From assembly GCF_965638725.1 (NCBI RefSeq), contig NC_134949.1, positions 80,878,017 to 80,942,016 of the forward strand: a stretch of DNA of 64,000 bases. Reading direction: 5' to 3'. The translations under genes and the position numbers were made by a program. The stretch is from Aptenodytes patagonicus. Lineage: Eukaryota; Chordata; Aves; Sphenisciformes; Spheniscidae. Numbering within the stretch: position 1 is the stretch's first letter; each line of letters begins with the position of its first letter. Shown here one piece after another: positions 61,801-64,000 of the stretch. The notes under the pieces are model-generated. The model saw only the letters and a list, made by a program, of their open reading frames with translations. It was not told where the DNA came from and ran no database searches.

Positions 61801-64000
61801 GGAACAAATGTCTCCCAAGTCTTTCTTAGTGGTTAACAGAAAGCAATCAGTGCTTCCTTGTTGGAAAGACAGAAAATGTGGGTGCCGTAAACAATGGACG
61901 TCACTCGTGCCATTCTGGCCGATGAGCTGAAGAAAGACATCTGCTTTGGTTCCAGCTCCCCAGCGACTGCCTGTATATAAAGTGACCAAAAAGCTCACTT
62001 TATCAAAGGGGTCGTTGTCTGGCAGAGCTATAATCTTGTCTTTGCTGTCCCTGTCAGCCCTGTCTTTTCTCATGGCCCAGAGGGACAAAAGAAAGTAGGC
62101 GGCAAAAATAAAGAGCACTGTTAAAAGGGTCACTGGGTTTTTAGGTATGTCTGCTATCAGGGTTTTTCCCAGATCTACTGTGTTGGGGGTAACTATTACT
62201 TTGGCTGCCAGGAACCTGATGTCGAACGTGGATGCATTTGACACAGTGTGGACTGACAAACTTCTGCGACTCCGCTTCATATTGCAGACACAGTGCACCC
62301 TCTGCCAGTCGGTCAGGGAGCCAATCCTGCACGTGTCTTCTCTCCACAGACTTCGAACCCCATCCAGAAATAAGCACTGATCACTAAAAACGTGTATGCT
62401 CACCAGTCTCTGGGTTTGATACCTTACAACATAGGATGTCAGCAAGACAATGGAGATGTTGTGAGTGTCTGTACCGCTTCCTTGAGCTGTGGCTGTCAGC
62501 AATGACTCTGGGAGACAGATAATATAGGGAGCCTTAATGTTACAGTCAGTGCTAGTTGTCTCATTTTTGCTTGCAACTGTTGGCGTGTTGTGAAAAGCAG
62601 CAAACGAGGCTATGGGATGAGCATGAGTGACATGGGTGCCTGTAAATACTAGCACCTTGAAAGTAACTTTTAATTTTGTCAGGATCTGGATGTATATGCT
62701 TTTGGTATTTCTGTTGACTTCAAAACTAAATCCTCCAGTTGTGTAAGCTTGTGTTTTATCGGGTCCCATTGCTAATTGAAAAGTTGAAGATTCTTTCTCT
62801 TTCCTAGCAATAGTAATTTCTGCTCCTTCAGGCACGATCCCTAGTAGATCCCCATTAGCCTTGGTCTCTGCCATTTTGAAACCCAAGACCATCGTTGCAA
62901 TTTCTGATGTGTAACCTAACCAAGGGAAGGGGTTGTCATCAAACTCAAAAAGGGCGGTGGAAATCACAGCATCATGGGGCAATCCTGAATAATTTCCCTT
63001 TTTCAGTGATGGATAAAAGCAATTCCTGCAGGTGTTTCTGGTAGAGAAAGCATTTGCAATGTTCCAGGTTTCATCTTTCTTCAGAGTGATATTCCAGTGT
63101 TTCGTTTCCATTAGAGTTTCTGTTTCTCCAGGGACTTTGCCCTGGAAAACTATCTCTGTTAAATTTTCCATGATGGAGAAGACTTGTTTAACTCCACTTA
63201 CATTGACATTCCTGCGATGCAGAAGAGCAGCTCTCAGGATGTTGGACAAGCATCTTAGTATTCCACTGGTTTGAATTTCTGCTTCCTCAGACCAATGGCT
63301 CTCATTCCTCTGTATCTTCAGCACTCCTGTTACTTCTGTCAGTTTCTTAATGGCAAGGTCTTGTGATCTAACGTTCACTTCATCAGCTTCCTCTGTGACT
63401 TGAGAAAGAGAAGCGACTACTTGGTTGATTTCCATTGTGCTCTCAACTGAAATATTCAGGGCTGTTTTAATCAGGCTTTCCCGAAACTGAGCCTTAGGGA
63501 GCTGGAGAGTTGGTGAGGTTTTAATATCGTTTAAGACTGAGGCTGCCAGATAAGCCAAATAACCCGCGCTAAAATAATCTCCAGTCTGGAGGTAAGATGT
63601 CATTGGTGCGCTTAAACCGCTCACTGAGGCCAGCAGTTCATGAAACACAATGGCTAGTGGTCGACTGTTAACTGGGTTCCGTACACGGACATATAAATTC
63701 ACTTGGGTAAACGCCCCAAGGGAATCGCGGACTTGAACGTAAAGTGTCAAGGTGTACTTCTGAGAGGGCACTCCAATTGGGAGAAAAGATGGAGGAGTTT
63801 TAGGCTGATAACCAAAGTACAGAATTGTGCCAAATGTATTTTCCTCCACAGAAGTTATTTTGGTAGTTTTGGGTACGTTGGAAGCTACTATCACTTTGTA
63901 TGTCAGAGGTAAATTGCTGTCAGAAAATCCACTGCATTGAACAACAAATTTTGTCAGAAAGGCTGTACCCCAGTGTGGGTTGATGGTACACTTGCCAGCC
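58819..64000 (-). CDS. PKDREJ: Polycystin family receptor for egg jelly (PKDREJ), N-terminus cut by window edge
   Basis: Large multi-pass membrane protein of the polycystin-1 family, expressed in male germ cells in mammals and implicated in sperm-egg signalling. The frame is open from the window edge at 64000 to TAA at 58819: 1726 codons without an intron, matching the single-exon human gene of roughly 2250 residues, so about 500 N-terminal residues are missing. The apparent first residue at 63894 is GTG, not a start. In order: the end of the REJ region (64000 to about 62500); a GPS-like Cys/Trp motif (about 62380-62260); first membrane segment (about 62150-62080); PLAT/LH2 domain (about 62005-61690); further membrane helices; a long polar cytoplasmic loop (about 61330-60900); the polycystin extracellular domain (about 60400-59750, including WMYYSYGDLHTYG); and six C-terminal membrane segments with a pore-like stretch (AQTIFSYCVSAF, about 59200). 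No frameshift or stop interrupts it. Confidence 0.95.
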   Translation of the reverse strand, partial: AGKCTINPHWGTAFLTKFVVQCSGFSDSNLPLTYKVIVASNVPKTTKITSVEENTFGTILYFGYQPKTPPSFLPIGVPSQKYTLTLYVQVRDSLGAFTQVNLYVRVRNPVNSRPLAIVFHELLASVSGLSAPMTSYLQTGDYFSAGYLAYLAASVLNDIKTSPTLQLPKAQFRESLIKTALNISVESTMEINQVVASLSQVTEEADEVNVRSQDLAIKKLTEVTGVLKIQRNESHWSEEAEIQTSGILRCLSNILRAALLHRRNVNVSGVKQVFSIMENLTEIVFQGKVPGETETLMETKHWNITLKKDETWNIANAFSTRNTCRNCFYPSLKKGNYSGLPHDAVISTALFEFDDNPFPWLGYTSEIATMVLGFKMAETKANGDLLGIVPEGAEITIARKEKESSTFQLAMGPDKTQAYTTGGFSFEVNRNTKSIYIQILTKLKVTFKVLVFTGTHVTHAHPIASFAAFHNTPTVASKNETTSTDCNIKAPYIICLPESLLTATAQGSGTDTHNISIVLLTSYVVRYQTQRLVSIHVFSDQCLFLDGVRSLWREDTCRIGSLTDWQRVHCVCNMKRSRRSLSVHTVSNASTFDIRFLAAKVIVTPNTVDLGKTLIADIPKNPVTLLTVLFIFAAYFLLSLWAMRKDRADRDSKDKIIALPDNDPFDKVSFLVTLYTGSRWGAGTKADVFLQLIGQNGTSDVHCLRHPHFLSFQQGSTDCFLLTTKKDLGDICSFRVWHNNKGLSPSWFLSRAKVENTSTRKTWFFMCRKWLSLDKGDHLLERTFSATNPKTPLPRIDYFLINLANSLTEGHLWLSIFAHVLTGTFSRLQRLSSCLAILLLNLLVNIMFFNADKNEESPIHLRYLRSITVGIECALVTIPVEMIIIALFKYSQKEPSPRGVAQTDPKVSSPLLSGNLKNWKECLQQLHLSETSAQSRNIIPLENLPGPSNSQSPPFSRKTRSKGAPQNWSNYTVSERDANVIGTEEQTITANSPPMAKACQRRPPSNSNFSNNYAEEGDNFQKERKPLSITSMPFRKRPHIVFCWWCVYLSWALVIAVTGLSSFFIVLYGLSYGYQTSLEWLLASAISFIENVFLLSILKISFFSAMSTIRPKYCENITWLTQEKYSEIKLAKEMMSADEMREMHLKLAEVRGTKQYKPLEADEIANMLKRAKIKVKAFIFTKGFISHLVFLTLLLNFAYSTENTNSFHYNRFIHNQFSPRLSSVDKLEHIYVWVKDLFLPLIHNDIHPTFLPESWSKIIGLPRMRQVRAKGTEKKCFHPHSFVNNFLISESHCLHKYGSDIPEKGDYAGTWTKAANQSVSKDASSYGGFTYQRNRTPWMYYSYGDLHTYGPAGYTFYFFPEEGRPNSTKRLDALQQSNWLDEKTWAVIIELTTFNSDADLFCTISVIFEMSHFGIVKPSLSVHSFALPIFHQQTKAQMFVFLIVLAFLFIYIADELHIISQEKKDYIKNISNIINFGLKSAFLLFVFLKVIKFKVGADIVKFYLLHPNDFIHFHAVSHLDQILRITMGFLAFLVVLKTLKYSQFFYDVRLAQRSILAALPGISSMALVVVVYFFVFMAFGYLVFGQHEWNYSNMIHSAQTIFSYCVSAFRDTAFSSNRLLGGLFLASFMLVMICVLINLFQAVIMSAYGDMKQPVYEEPSDEAQVVTFVLQRLRRIFYLLICKTSKTSEPDLFHSVLYGQPERRHQRHLGLKNRKINGKKMVYLVI

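Overview
This is vertebrate nuclear DNA, most likely from a bird or another sauropsid. It is AT-rich, has long introns with GT-AG boundaries, one CpG island, and very few recognisable transposable elements, all of them old and decayed (one CR1-like 3' fragment, several tRNA/CORE-type SINE scraps). The encoded proteins and the gene order PPARA - CDPF1 - PKDREJ match the segment on human chromosome 22q13. The bird assignment is an inference from protein sequence, compact introns and the CR1 remnant; I could not run a search.

Layout. Positions 1-13707 are the intron just upstream of the first coding exon of PPARA; its promoter and 5' non-coding exons are not identified here and probably lie outside the window. 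Six coding exons on the + strand (13745-26392) splice in frame into a complete 468-residue PPAR-alpha. A long AT-rich 3' UTR probably runs to a poly(A) signal near 34000. A short gap follows, and then CDPF1 on the - strand, converging tail to tail with PPARA: three coding exons (46328-46216, 43967-43856, 37894-37745) give a complete 124-residue cysteine-rich protein. Its promoter is probably the CpG island at about 56870-57720, with a candidate 5' non-coding exon ending at 56742 and an intron of about 10 kb. Beyond it, on the - strand, lies the intronless PKDREJ reading frame (64000-58819), cut at its N-terminal side by the window edge.

Functionally the genes are unrelated neighbours: a lipid-sensing nuclear receptor, a small presumed zinc-binding protein of unknown role, and a polycystin-1-like membrane protein associated with male germ cells. 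No operon-like or defence-like system is present. The parts most worth a second look are a cluster of rearranged inverted and direct duplications just downstream of CDPF1 (37581-39335), a receptor-type everted palindrome about 550 bp before the first PPARA coding exon, and the altered GPS motif of PKDREJ.
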